A stretch of DNA of 64,000 nt from Vibrio lentus. Its GTDB lineage: Bacteria; Pseudomonadota; Gammaproteobacteria; Enterobacterales; Vibrionaceae. The notes beneath the pieces are model-generated. The model searched no databases. It was not told the origin of the DNA and saw nothing but the letters and a program-made list of their open reading frames with translations. This document shows, piece after piece, positions 28,061 through 36,606 of the stretch. Each line of letters begins with the position of its first letter. Positions within the stretch are counted from its first letter, which is position 1. The position numbers were made by a program, and so were the translations under genes. The stretch lies in the NCBI RefSeq assembly GCF_002875945.1, contig NZ_MCZK01000166.1, positions 23,717 to 87,716 on the forward strand, written 5' to 3'.

Positions 28061-28963
28061 ATGACAACTAACGATTTGATTACATCTGTGCAAGCAATCA
28101 CACCAACCATCACTCAATTCTGTCATCAGGCGTGGCAGCTCAATGCGAAAGCGCTTTATGTTGAGAACAATGATAGTCAGACCTACTTGATCACCGATGT
28201 CACACCTTTTCACCCTGTTAGTCATATTTGGCCCGATCACCCAGCAGACCAAGGTTTTGTCAGCGTAAATGGTGAGCAGTATATTGTTGAAGATTGCCTT
28301 GTTGGTGCAATAGAACAATCCACTGGCAAACTTTGTATCGCAGCAGATATTCCTGTTAAGCGTGATACGGAAGGGTGGGCGTTTGTGGTTGTTCACCAAC
28401 TACCTGCATCAGCTTCTATGATTAATATTGGCGATGAAGTTGAGTTGTCGGTTGATAAAGAATATCAAGCAAGCTTGAGCCGTGGGCATAGTGCTGGTCA
28501 TATCGCTTTCTTAGCGTTGAATAAAGTCTTGGCTGAGAGTTACTGGCGCAAAGATGCGGATAGAAAAGATCCACTTGGTAGTTACGACTTCAATAGCTAC
28601 GCACAAGTCACCAGCTTTGTGACCCCAGAACTATGTACCGACAAGTATCGTTTGGGCAAAACCTTGAAGAAGCGCGGCTTGAACGTCGCAGACATGCTAG
28701 CAAACCTTGAAGGGGTTGAAGCCGACATCAATCAAATGATTGCAGGCTGGCTAGCTGAGTCTACTTCAGTCGCAATGAGACTGGAAGGCGAGGCATTAAC
28801 GGACTCTCGTTACTGGGAATGGCAGATTAATGCAGACACTCTCGTGTCTATTCCGTGTGGTGGTACTCACATTGAGAATACGTCAGAGCTTCAGGCATTA
28901 TCAGTTAAGTTAACCCAGTTAGATGACCAACATATTGAAATGCTGACGCATGTAATTCGATGA
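28061..28963 (+). CDS. Alanyl-tRNA editing protein, AlaX-like
   Basis: This free-standing protein resembles the editing domain of alanyl-tRNA synthetase, which hydrolyses tRNA-Ala mischarged with Ser or Gly. The zinc-binding pattern is intact: H143 and H147 (SRGHSAGH) with C266 and H270 (CGGTH). It has 300 residues, with an N-terminal beta-barrel-like region and a central insert compared with the shortest AlaX proteins. It has its own weak GAAGAA ribosome-binding site and stands alone after the der terminator. Assignment rests on motif recognition; the actual substrate (Ser, Gly or another) is not deducible. Confidence 0.85.
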   Translation: MTTNDLITSVQAITPTITQFCHQAWQLNAKALYVENNDSQTYLITDVTPFHPVSHIWPDHPADQGFVSVNGEQYIVEDCLVGAIEQSTGKLCIAADIPVKRDTEGWAFVVVHQLPASASMINIGDEVELSVDKEYQASLSRGHSAGHIAFLALNKVLAESYWRKDADRKDPLGSYDFNSYAQVTSFVTPELCTDKYRLGKTLKKRGLNVADMLANLEGVEADINQMIAGWLAESTSVAMRLEGEALTDSRYWEWQINADTLVSIPCGGTHIENTSELQALSVKLTQLDDQHIEMLTHVIR

Positions 28964-29252
28964 TTTAGGTTACAGATCGAAATGGCTTGTGCTGTTTATT
29001 CTATTTTATGATGTAATTTTTGATATAAATGACCATTTAAAATTGAAATGCAGCACATGTAACTTATGCTTTCGGTGTGTGGTGATATAAATATTCTTTT
29101 TGGGGTAGATCGCTGTTCAAAATAGTTAAAGCGAAAGATCAACCTATGATCTTCGGTTGTGTGTCGTACTAATTTAGTGTGTTATTATTAACCAATAACA
29201 AGCTTGCATAAGAACAGGCTGTACCCGATTACACAATTGAAAGCTTTAGTGA

Positions 29253-30254
29253 ATGGAACAACAATTTTTATTAGAAGGCCACCGAGCAGTCAACAGTTTG
29301 CTTCGAAAGCTTGCTCTTGGGATGGATCGTAAAGATTTAAACCATAGGATTATTCAGCTTACCGAGCAGCTTTTTGGGCAGCGCATGGCTTCAATTTTAC
29401 TGCTCAACTCAAAATCAAAGACTTTGCACCTTGAACATGCCCCGAACCTGCCTGATTTTTATAATCAGCAGATAGAAGGTGTAGAGATTGGTGCTGGGAT
29501 TGGTTCTTGTGGCGAAGCCGCGGCACTCAAAAAAGCCGTTATGATCTCCAATATTAATGCACACCCGAATTGGGCACCTTTCTTAGCCTTAACCAATCAA
29601 GCTAATCTTCATGCGTGTTGGTCAGTACCAATCATCTCTTCACATGGCCATGTGTTAGGTACCTTTGCGATTTACAGCAAATACATCTCTGAACCCCATG
29701 AATTTGAACTCGAGATCTTAGAGTTATTGGCTTCCTTATATTCTGTGGCGTTAGAGAAGTATGAATTAGAGAATCAACTCAACTTTTTTGCCAATCGAGA
29801 CTCCCTGACACACAGTTTGAATCGCCGAGCATTGCTGAGAGAAGCCGAGCAGGTATTAACCAAACGCTGCTTTGCTGAAAAAGTGATGGCGTGTCTGTTT
29901 GTCGATGTCGATCAATTCAAGTCGATCAACGATACCTACGGCCATAGTTTTGGTGATTATGTGTTGTTAGCGGTTGCAAAAGTGCTCGATGAGGCAACGA
30001 CTGCCTGCGCCAAGATCGGGCGTTATGGTGGTGATGAGTTTGTGGTGTTCTCTTGCTTCGATGATAAAGAAAGTATTCTTAGCTTTTATCGCAGCTTAGA
30101 AAGAGCCTTGGAACAAGCTCTTTATATCAACGATACTCAGTTCACCGTCAGTGTAGGGCTTTCTTACGAAAAAGATCCTGAGTCGTTAGAAGCTTTGATC
30201 GCACAAGCTGATAAGAACATGTACCAAATCAAGCAAGCTAAGTCTCAGCAGTAG
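29253..30254 (+). CDS. Diguanylate cyclase with GAF sensor domain
   Basis: The 333-residue protein has an N-terminal GAF domain (about residues 20-165, GIGSCGEAAALKKAVMISNI) and a C-terminal GGDEF domain. The catalytic motif is intact at residues 259-263 (RYGGDEFVVF), so c-di-GMP synthesis is plausible. The RxxD inhibitory site expected five residues before GGDEF is absent. There is no membrane segment or signal peptide, so it should be cytoplasmic. The ligand of the GAF domain is unknown. The ribosome-binding site is weak. Confidence 0.9.
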   Translation: MEQQFLLEGHRAVNSLLRKLALGMDRKDLNHRIIQLTEQLFGQRMASILLLNSKSKTLHLEHAPNLPDFYNQQIEGVEIGAGIGSCGEAAALKKAVMISNINAHPNWAPFLALTNQANLHACWSVPIISSHGHVLGTFAIYSKYISEPHEFELEILELLASLYSVALEKYELENQLNFFANRDSLTHSLNRRALLREAEQVLTKRCFAEKVMACLFVDVDQFKSINDTYGHSFGDYVLLAVAKVLDEATTACAKIGRYGGDEFVVFSCFDDKESILSFYRSLERALEQALYINDTQFTVSVGLSYEKDPESLEALIAQADKNMYQIKQAKSQQ

Positions 30255-30290
30255 TAGATTGTAAAAATAGTAGTGAATTAGGAAATGCTA

Positions 30291-30518
30291 ATGAGTGAAA
30301 ATATCTGCCCTAAGTGTCGATCTGAGCTGGCTTGGGATGGCAAGTATCACTGTGAAAGTTGTCAGGCTCACTTTACCAAAGTGGGGTTCTGCCCTGAATG
30401 CAGCCGTCAATTAGAGAAGCTTCAAGCCTGTGGTGCTGCGAGCTATTTTTGTAATGGTGACTGTAACGAGCTTAAATCTAAGTCGAGAGTAAAGTTCGAA
30501 TTCCAACCTGCGGAATAG
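30291..30518 (+). CDS. Small zinc-ribbon protein, YfgJ-like
   Basis: This 75-residue protein consists of CxxC pairs (ICPKCRSEL, CESCQ, FCPECSRQL, and later single Cys), typical of zinc-ribbon proteins of the E. coli YfgJ type. In E. coli, yfgJ lies beside xseA, and here the urt-ure block separates it from xseA, which supports the identity. Function unknown. The ATG at 30291 has AGGA at a better distance than the ATG at 30285. Confidence 0.8.
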   Translation: MSENICPKCRSELAWDGKYHCESCQAHFTKVGFCPECSRQLEKLQACGAASYFCNGDCNELKSKSRVKFEFQPAE

Positions 30519-30563
30519 TCTAAAGCCCGAGCGCTTAAATGACTGTCAGTGATGTTATACCAG

Positions 30564-30595
30564 AGACTCAATACTAAAGTGTTGGGTCTTATTTG
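30564..30595 (+). terminator. Probable weak terminator before the urt promoter
   Basis: AGACTCAATAC and GTGTTGGGTCT pair over 11 positions (two wobbles) around a TAAA loop and are followed by TATTTG. Confidence 0.45.
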
Positions 30596-30642
30596 TATCT
30601 GATGAATAGGTATGTGTCATCTTGGTTCATTCTTATCGCTAC

Positions 30643-30659
30643 TGCACCAGTATGAAACA
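30643..30659 (+). promoter_or_regulatory. NtrC-like half-conserved site upstream of urtA
   Basis: TGCACC, five bases, then GAAACA. The left half matches the NtrC palindrome (TGCACC-N5-GGTGCA) perfectly and the right half poorly. It lies about 110 bases upstream of the -24 element. Confidence 0.4.
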
Positions 30660-30676
30660 TAGATACATGATTGCTA

Positions 30677-30693
30677 TGCACTTTATTGGTGTG
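30677..30693 (+). promoter_or_regulatory. NtrC-like enhancer site upstream of urtA
   Basis: TGCACT, five bases (TTATT), then GGTGTG. This matches 10 of the 12 fixed positions of the NtrC palindrome, with correct spacing. It lies about 76 bases upstream of the -24 element, the usual enhancer range. Confidence 0.6.
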
Positions 30694-30752
30694 AATGGTT
30701 TTTTAGTTCCATTAATACAATGGCTTATAAATTTAATTGTTAATTTTTAAGT

Positions 30753-30769
30753 TTGGCACTCTTCTTGTA
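30753..30769 (+). promoter_or_regulatory. Sigma-54 promoter of urtABCDE
   Basis: TTGGCAC (30753-30759), five bases, then TTGTA (30765-30769) fits the -24/-12 consensus TTGGCAC-N5-TTGCA except for one base. The implied transcription start near 30780 gives a leader of about 33 bases before urtA. Sigma-54 control of urea uptake would fit nitrogen-limitation response. Confidence 0.7.
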
Positions 30770-30812
30770 ACTCTGTAATTGAATAACAAAAATACAATTA
30801 TGGAGTAATATC

Positions 30813-32099
30813 ATGAACAAGGTGTTCAATTTATCGCTAGCTGCACTGTGTACAACACTTTCATTTTCTTCTGCATCAGTGCTTGCGGCTGACGAAACCA
30901 TCAAAGTCGGCGTTCTACATTCACTGTCCGGCACTATGGCGATCAGTGAAACAACGCTAAAAGATACCGTGCTGATGCTCATTGAAGAGCAGAACAAAAA
31001 GGGCGGCTTACTTGGTAAAAAGCTAGAGCCTGTGGTTGTTGACCCAGCGTCAAATTGGCCTCTATTTGCTGAAAAAGCGCGTGAGCTGATCGAGAAAGAG
31101 AAAGTCGATGTAGTCTTCGGTGGTTGGACATCGGTATCGCGTAAATCCATGCTGCCAGTGTTTGAAGAACTCAACAGTATCCTTTTCTACCCAGTTCAGT
31201 ATGAAGGCGAAGAGTCGTCGAAAAACGTTTTCTACACTGGCGCAGCGCCAAACCAACAAGCGATCCCTGCAGTGGATTACTTGATGGAAGAGCTCGAAGT
31301 TGAGCGCTGGGTACTAGCCGGCACCGATTACGTTTACCCACGTACCACCAATAAGATCCTTGAAGCCTACCTAAAAGATAAAGGTGTCGCAGAAGAAGAC
31401 ATCATGATCAACTACACACCATTTGGTCACTCTGATTGGCAGTCTATCGTTTCAGACATCAAAAAGTTCGGTGAAGCGGGCAAGAAAACCGCTGTGGTTT
31501 CTACTGTGAATGGCGATGCGAACGTTCCTTTCTACAAAGAGCTTGGCGCGCAAGGCATTTCATCTGAAGACATCCCTGTTATTGCATTCTCTGTTGGTGA
31601 AGAAGAACTATCAGGCATGGACACTGAACCACTGGTTGGTCACCTTGCGGCGTGGAACTACTTCATGAGTGTTGATACCGAAGCCAATGAAGAGTTTGTT
31701 GAGACATGGCAGTCATTCATTCAGAGTGAAAAACGCGTCACCAATGACCCAATGGAAGCGCACTATGTTGGCTTCAACATGTGGGCGCAAGCGGTAACCA
31801 ACGCAGGCACAACCGATCCTGAATCTGTACAAGATGCCTTGATTGGCGTGTCGGTTCCTAACCTTTCTGGCGGCTACTCTACCATGCTGCCAAACCACCA
31901 CATCACCAAACCCGTCCTGATCGGTGAAATCCAAGACGATGGTCAATTCGATATCGTTTGGGAAACCACAGGCCTTGTTGCGGGTGATGCTTGGTCGAGC
32001 TACTTACCTGAATCAGCGAAGCTGTTCTCTAGCTGGTCTAAGCCATTCTCATGTGGTGCGTTTAACGTCGAAACTAAGAAGTGTTCTGGCGGTAACTAG
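30813..32099 (+). CDS. urtA: Urea ABC transporter substrate-binding protein
   Basis: UrtA is the periplasmic binding protein that captures urea for the UrtBCDE importer. The signal peptide covers residues 1-25 (hydrophobic core followed by SVLAAD). The mature part is a type I periplasmic binding protein beginning ETIKVGVLHSLSGTMAIS, the standard UrtA opening. It has 428 residues and a GGAG ribosome-binding site. It is the first gene of the urt cluster, whose order A-B-C-D-E is standard, and urease genes follow directly. Confidence 0.95.
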   Translation: MNKVFNLSLAALCTTLSFSSASVLAADETIKVGVLHSLSGTMAISETTLKDTVLMLIEEQNKKGGLLGKKLEPVVVDPASNWPLFAEKARELIEKEKVDVVFGGWTSVSRKSMLPVFEELNSILFYPVQYEGEESSKNVFYTGAAPNQQAIPAVDYLMEELEVERWVLAGTDYVYPRTTNKILEAYLKDKGVAEEDIMINYTPFGHSDWQSIVSDIKKFGEAGKKTAVVSTVNGDANVPFYKELGAQGISSEDIPVIAFSVGEEELSGMDTEPLVGHLAAWNYFMSVDTEANEEFVETWQSFIQSEKRVTNDPMEAHYVGFNMWAQAVTNAGTTDPESVQDALIGVSVPNLSGGYSTMLPNHHITKPVLIGEIQDDGQFDIVWETTGLVAGDAWSSYLPESAKLFSSWSKPFSCGAFNVETKKCSGGN

Positions 32100-32119
32100 A
32101 TCGTTAAGTCAGGAATATT

Positions 32120-32176
32120 GAGCCTTCCTGTTTGGGAAGAGCGCCTCTGTTTAGGGGCGAAGCGAACGGAGGGCTC
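32120..32176 (+). other. Nested stem-loop between urtA and urtB
   Basis: GAGCCTTCC (32120-32128) can pair with GGAGGGCTC (32168-32176), enclosing CGCCTC/GGGGCG. An alternative small hairpin (TTCC-TGTTT-GGGAA) competes for the left arm. No T tail. A stabilising 3' structure for the highly expressed binding-protein mRNA is likely (inference). Confidence 0.45.
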
Positions 32177-32258
32177 ATCGTTTCAGGTAACAACCACTAT
32201 CCACACATCCTCCAAGTAAAAATAACAATATCTAACTTGGTTGGTTAAGGAAGCAGGG

Positions 32259-33887
32259 ATGAAAAACGTATTAAACGTATTTAAGGCACTATTGCTCATG
32301 GCAGTCAGTGCTCAGTTGGCTTTTGCTGGAATAACGGATGAAGCTAGCTTTACCAAGGCGCTAGTTGGTAAGAAAACATCGGATAAAGAATTGGCTATCG
32401 ATTGGGTGGTTGAGGCACAGACGGGAGACGTGTCGAAACCTATTTTGGATGGCTGGTTAAACGGTAATCTCTATTACTTTAATGACAAACAAAGCGAGTA
32501 CTATCAACAGCTCTACCTGATTCAAAGCATTAAAACGGCAACCTCGGCCCTGTCGGTATGGGATCAATCAAGCCTCAGTATCGAGAATGCTAAGCAGTTT
32601 AAAAAGGTTCGCGTGAACAACAAACTGCGCGGCATCTTACGTGGGGAAATTGCCTCGATTGGACTGAACAGCAGTAACCCAGATGTACGTTATAAAGCGG
32701 TTCTGGATCTGCTCGGTACCAAAGATTCTGACATTATCGATCGTTTAGCTGTGCTGAGAACCAGTGAGTCAGAGGGCAAAGTCGCTGAGTTGATGGACTT
32801 GTCGTTAGCCATTTTCACCTCTCTTAATAACAGCGCCACCACTGAAGATCGTGTGGCTTCAATTGAACGAGTTGGCGACTTCAAACATTCCGTGGTTCTG
32901 AAAACATTGAATCAACTGCTGAGCAGTGAGCAAGAACCGAAAGTCTTAGCTGCAGCTGAGCGTGCGATGGACGATTATCAACAAAGCCAAGCACTTTACT
33001 CGGGTGTTGAGACCGTATTCTTTGGCTTGAGTTTAGGTTCGGTATTGGTGTTGGCAGGAATTGGCTTGGCGATCACCTTTGGTGTGATGGGCGTGATTAA
33101 TATGGCCCATGGTGAGCTAATCATGATTGGCGCTTACACCACCTATGTATTGCAATTGTTGATGCCCAATCACATTGGTTTGGCACTGATACTTTCTATT
33201 CCTGCGGCGTTCATTGTGTCTGGCTTAGTGGGTATTGTAATTGAGCGAAGCGTGATTCGTCATCTTTACGGTCGCCCATTAGAAACCTTACTCGCGACTT
33301 TCGGTATTAGCTTGATCCTGCAGCAAGCCGTTCGCTCTATTTTCTCTCCACTCAATCGCTCGGTGAGCACGCCTGAATGGATGTCTGGCGCACTTCAATT
33401 AAACCCAATGTTGTCTCTGACCTACAACCGCCTTTATATCATCTTGTTCTGTGGTTTGGTGTTTATGGGGCTATTGATGGTTCTGAAAAAGACACCACTA
33501 GGTTTGCAGGTTCGTGCGGTTTCTCAAAACCGCGGTATGGCGCGTGCGATGGGTATTCGTTCTGAACGTGTTGATGCGATGACCTTTGGCTTAGGCTCGG
33601 GCGTTGCAGGTGTCGCGGGCGTCGCACTCTCTCAATTGACCAATGTTGGCCCGAATATGGGGCAGGCGTACATTATCGATTCGTTCATGGTGGTGGTGTT
33701 CGGCGGAGTAGGCAACTTGTGGGGCACATTAGTCGCAGGGCTAAGCCTAGGCTTGTTCAATAAGATTTTAGAGCCATGGGCTGGCGCAGTACTCGCCAAG
33801 ATCCTAGTACTGGTTTTCATCATTCTATTTATTCAAAAACGCCCACGCGGATTGTTCCCGCAACGTGGTCGTGCGGCTGAAGGTTAA
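32259..33887 (+). CDS. urtB: Urea ABC transporter permease UrtB
   Basis: UrtB is one of two membrane subunits of the urea importer. It has an N-terminal signal peptide (residues 1-24), a periplasmic helical region of about 220 residues typical of UrtB, and a C-terminal LivH-type permease domain with many membrane helices (GVMGVINMAHGELIMIGAYT). The total is 542 residues. The start at 32259 has AAGGA nearby; an upstream in-frame codon at 32241 lacks one. Confidence 0.94.
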   Translation: MKNVLNVFKALLLMAVSAQLAFAGITDEASFTKALVGKKTSDKELAIDWVVEAQTGDVSKPILDGWLNGNLYYFNDKQSEYYQQLYLIQSIKTATSALSVWDQSSLSIENAKQFKKVRVNNKLRGILRGEIASIGLNSSNPDVRYKAVLDLLGTKDSDIIDRLAVLRTSESEGKVAELMDLSLAIFTSLNNSATTEDRVASIERVGDFKHSVVLKTLNQLLSSEQEPKVLAAAERAMDDYQQSQALYSGVETVFFGLSLGSVLVLAGIGLAITFGVMGVINMAHGELIMIGAYTTYVLQLLMPNHIGLALILSIPAAFIVSGLVGIVIERSVIRHLYGRPLETLLATFGISLILQQAVRSIFSPLNRSVSTPEWMSGALQLNPMLSLTYNRLYIILFCGLVFMGLLMVLKKTPLGLQVRAVSQNRGMARAMGIRSERVDAMTFGLGSGVAGVAGVALSQLTNVGPNMGQAYIIDSFMVVVFGGVGNLWGTLVAGLSLGLFNKILEPWAGAVLAKILVLVFIILFIQKRPRGLFPQRGRAAEG

Positions 33888-33897
33888 GGACAACATC

Positions 33898-35070
33898 ATG
33901 CAGTCTAAATCATTTGTACTTTCGGCGATGCGTGGTGATAAAGGTGGCCAACTGACCATCCTTGCCATTCTAGCGGCCGTCATTATTATCCCATTGGCTA
34001 ATACCATGTTGCCAAGTGGACACCCACTCCATGTTGAGACTTTTACTATCTCGCTGATGGGAAAATACCTGAGCTATGCAATGTTGGCGTTGGCGCTCGA
34101 TCTGGTGTGGGGCTATCTCGGAATACTGAGCCTTGGCCATGGGGCTTTCTTTGCCCTTGGCGGCTATGCCATGGGTATGTATCTGATGCGTCAGATTGGT
34201 GACCGTGGGGTTTATGGTGATCCAGTTTTGCCTGACTTTATGGTGTTCCTTGATTGGTCTGCGTTGCCATGGTTCTGGCAAGGTTTCGATCAGTTCTGGT
34301 TTGCTTGTCTGATGGTGGTGTTAGTGCCGGGCGCATTGGCTTATTTGTTCGGTTATCTGGCTTTCCGTTCTCGCGTGTCTGGTGTTTACCTTTCTATCAT
34401 GACCCAGGCGTTAACTTACGCCTTGATGCTGGCGTTCTTCCGCAACGAGATGGGCTTTGGTGGCAACAACGGACTGACGGATTTCAAAGACATTATCGGG
34501 CTGAGCTTGCAGAGTGATGCGGTCAAGATTGGTCTGTTTGTCGCGACAGGTATCTCACTCATCCTAAGTTACATCGCGTGTCGCATGGTAGTGACGAGTC
34601 GATTAGGGCGTGTGGCACTGGCGATTCGTGATACTGAGTCTCGCACTCGCTTTATGGGTTACGACGTCGATGGCATCAAGCTGTGGGTCTTCGTACTGTC
34701 TGCGGTGATCGCGGGTATTGCAGGTGCGCTGTATGTTCCTCAAGTGGGCATCATTAACCCTGGTGAGTTTGCTCCGCTCAACTCGATTGAGATTGTGGTT
34801 TGGGTTGCCTTAGGCGGGCGCGCCACTCTGTTTGGTGCCATCGTTGGTGCACTGATCATCAACTACGCCAAGAGCTGGTTTACGGTTGAATTCCCAGAAG
34901 TATGGCTATTCGCCCTAGGTGGTTTATTCGTTCTTTCGACCATGTACTTCCCACAAGGTGTGATTGGCTTTGTCAGTGAAAAATGGCAACAGCTACGCAA
35001 AGCATCGAATTCAAAAGGCGAAGGGCAAGATAAGGATGATCAGCACAAAGCCAAGGAGGTGATCGCATGA
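33898..35070 (+). CDS. urtC: Urea ABC transporter permease UrtC
   Basis: UrtC is the second membrane subunit, a LivM-type permease with about nine helices. Characteristic segments are LGHGAFFALGGYAMGMY and ALAIRDTESRTRFMGYDVDG. It has 390 residues from the ATG at 33898, which has TAAGGA upstream; the frame is open further upstream into urtB but without family similarity. Its stop overlaps the urtD start (ATGA), showing translational coupling. Confidence 0.94.
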   Translation: MQSKSFVLSAMRGDKGGQLTILAILAAVIIIPLANTMLPSGHPLHVETFTISLMGKYLSYAMLALALDLVWGYLGILSLGHGAFFALGGYAMGMYLMRQIGDRGVYGDPVLPDFMVFLDWSALPWFWQGFDQFWFACLMVVLVPGALAYLFGYLAFRSRVSGVYLSIMTQALTYALMLAFFRNEMGFGGNNGLTDFKDIIGLSLQSDAVKIGLFVATGISLILSYIACRMVVTSRLGRVALAIRDTESRTRFMGYDVDGIKLWVFVLSAVIAGIAGALYVPQVGIINPGEFAPLNSIEIVVWVALGGRATLFGAIVGALIINYAKSWFTVEFPEVWLFALGGLFVLSTMYFPQGVIGFVSEKWQQLRKASNSKGEGQDKDDQHKAKEVIA

Positions 35071-35909
35071 CCACATTTAATAGCGTAAAGGAATCGGTTC
35101 AGGCGTTCACTCGTCGAGATGAAGTGTTTGATTACCTTAAACCTGATGTTCATCCTGCCATCGATACCCGTCACAACGTGTTGTTGTATGTGGAAGGCGT
35201 TAATAAAAGCTTCGATGGTTTCCAAGCGATAAACGATCTTAACCTTTATATCAAAGAGGGCGAACTGCGCTGCATCATCGGCCCTAATGGCGCAGGTAAA
35301 ACCACCATGATGGATATCATCACCGGGAAAACTAAGCCGGATACTGGTGAAGTGTGGCTAGGTTCGAACATCAATCTACTCAAGATGAACGAAGCTGAAA
35401 TTGCTAATGCAGGTGTTGGACGCAAGTTCCAAAAGCCGACCGTGATTGAATGTTTAACCGTGTGGCAGAACCTTGAATTAGCCATGGCGGGCGACCGCTC
35501 AGTATGGGCGACTTTCACTGCCGTAATGTCTGGCGAGCAGAAAGACAAACTAACTTCAGTGCTTGAGCTGATTCACCTAAAAGACGAAGCAGCGAATTTG
35601 TCGGGCAACCTGTCACATGGGCAAAAACAGTGGTTAGAGATCGGCATGTTACTGATGCAAAACCCTAAGCTGTTGCTGGTGGATGAACCTGTCGCAGGCA
35701 TGACTCACCAAGAGATGGATCGCACCTCTGAGCTACTCAACTCACTGGCAGGCAAGCACTCGGTGGTGGTGGTTGAACACGATATGGATTTCGTTCGTTC
35801 TATTGCTAGCCATGTCACTGTGCTTCATCAAGGTCACGTGTTGGCAGAAGGCACCATGGACCAAGTACAGGCTCACCCTGAAGTTAAACAAGTTTATCTC
35901 GGAGAATAG
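35067..35909 (+). CDS. urtD: Urea ABC transporter ATP-binding protein UrtD
   Basis: UrtD is a LivG-type ATPase of the urea importer. It shows Walker A (GPNGAGKTTMMD), the signature LSHGQKQWLEIG, and Walker B (LLLVDEPVAGM), preceded by an N-terminal extension of about 40 residues. It has 280 residues. The start overlaps the urtC stop by four bases, and urtE follows one base later. Confidence 0.95.
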   Translation: MTTFNSVKESVQAFTRRDEVFDYLKPDVHPAIDTRHNVLLYVEGVNKSFDGFQAINDLNLYIKEGELRCIIGPNGAGKTTMMDIITGKTKPDTGEVWLGSNINLLKMNEAEIANAGVGRKFQKPTVIECLTVWQNLELAMAGDRSVWATFTAVMSGEQKDKLTSVLELIHLKDEAANLSGNLSHGQKQWLEIGMLLMQNPKLLLVDEPVAGMTHQEMDRTSELLNSLAGKHSVVVVEHDMDFVRSIASHVTVLHQGHVLAEGTMDQVQAHPEVKQVYLGE

Positions 35910-35910
35910 G

Positions 35911-36606
35911 ATGTTAGAGGTTAAATCAGTTAATCAATATTACGGTGAGAGCCACACCTTGTGGGATTTGGATATGCAGATCCCGGAGGGCAAATGCACG
36001 GTGTTAATGGGGCGAAACGGTGTTGGTAAAACCACCTTGCTGCAATGCATTATGGGGCTGGTTAAGGTTGAAAGTGGTGACATCTCTTTATCGGGCGAGT
36101 CACTTTTGAAAACCGATGCCGAGGATCGTTCTCGCCAAGGGATCGGCTATGTGCCACAAGGTCGCCAGATATTCCCGATGCTTAGCGTTCAAGAAAACCT
36201 AGAAGTTGGCTTACCGATTAGAGAGAAGGGCGATCGTAAAATCCCTGAATTCATCTTCGATATTTTCCCTGTGTTAAAAGAGATGCTGCATCGACGTGGT
36301 GGCGACTTATCTGGTGGTCAGCAACAACAGCTCGCGATTGGTCGTGCGTTGGTGGTTAATCCTAAGCTATTGATCTTGGATGAACCGACAGAAGGTATTC
36401 AGCCCAATATCGTGCAAGAGATTGGCGACATCATTCGTATGCTTAACGAGAAGATGGGACTGACGGTTTTGTTGGTTGAGCAGAAGCTGCCGTTTGCAAG
36501 AAAGGTCGGTGACCGTTTTTGTATTCTCGACCGTGGCCGTCAGGTGGCTGAAGGTGAAATGACAGGGCTCGATGAGTCCTTGATTAAGGAGTACCTAACC
36601 GTATGA
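35911..36606 (+). CDS. urtE: Urea ABC transporter ATP-binding protein UrtE
   Basis: UrtE is the second, LivF-type ATPase. Walker A (GRNGVGKTTLLQC), the signature LSGGQQQQLAIGRAL, and Walker B (LLILDEPTEG) are intact. The ATG at 35911 gives 231 residues, the normal length, and is preceded by GGAG. A longer open frame from 35773 overlaps urtD and is not coding. The stop overlaps the ureD start (ATGA), physically coupling transport to the urease genes. Confidence 0.95.
   Translation: MLEVKSVNQYYGESHTLWDLDMQIPEGKCTVLMGRNGVGKTTLLQCIMGLVKVESGDISLSGESLLKTDAEDRSRQGIGYVPQGRQIFPMLSVQENLEVGLPIREKGDRKIPEFIFDIFPVLKEMLHRRGGDLSGGQQQQLAIGRALVVNPKLLILDEPTEGIQPNIVQEIGDIIRMLNEKMGLTVLLVEQKLPFARKVGDRFCILDRGRQVAEGEMTGLDESLIKEYLTV

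Noticed and set aside
35773..35910. 46-codon upstream extension of urtE
   Set aside because: It overlaps urtD out of frame and has no similarity to ABC ATPases; the start at 35911 has a good Shine-Dalgarno.
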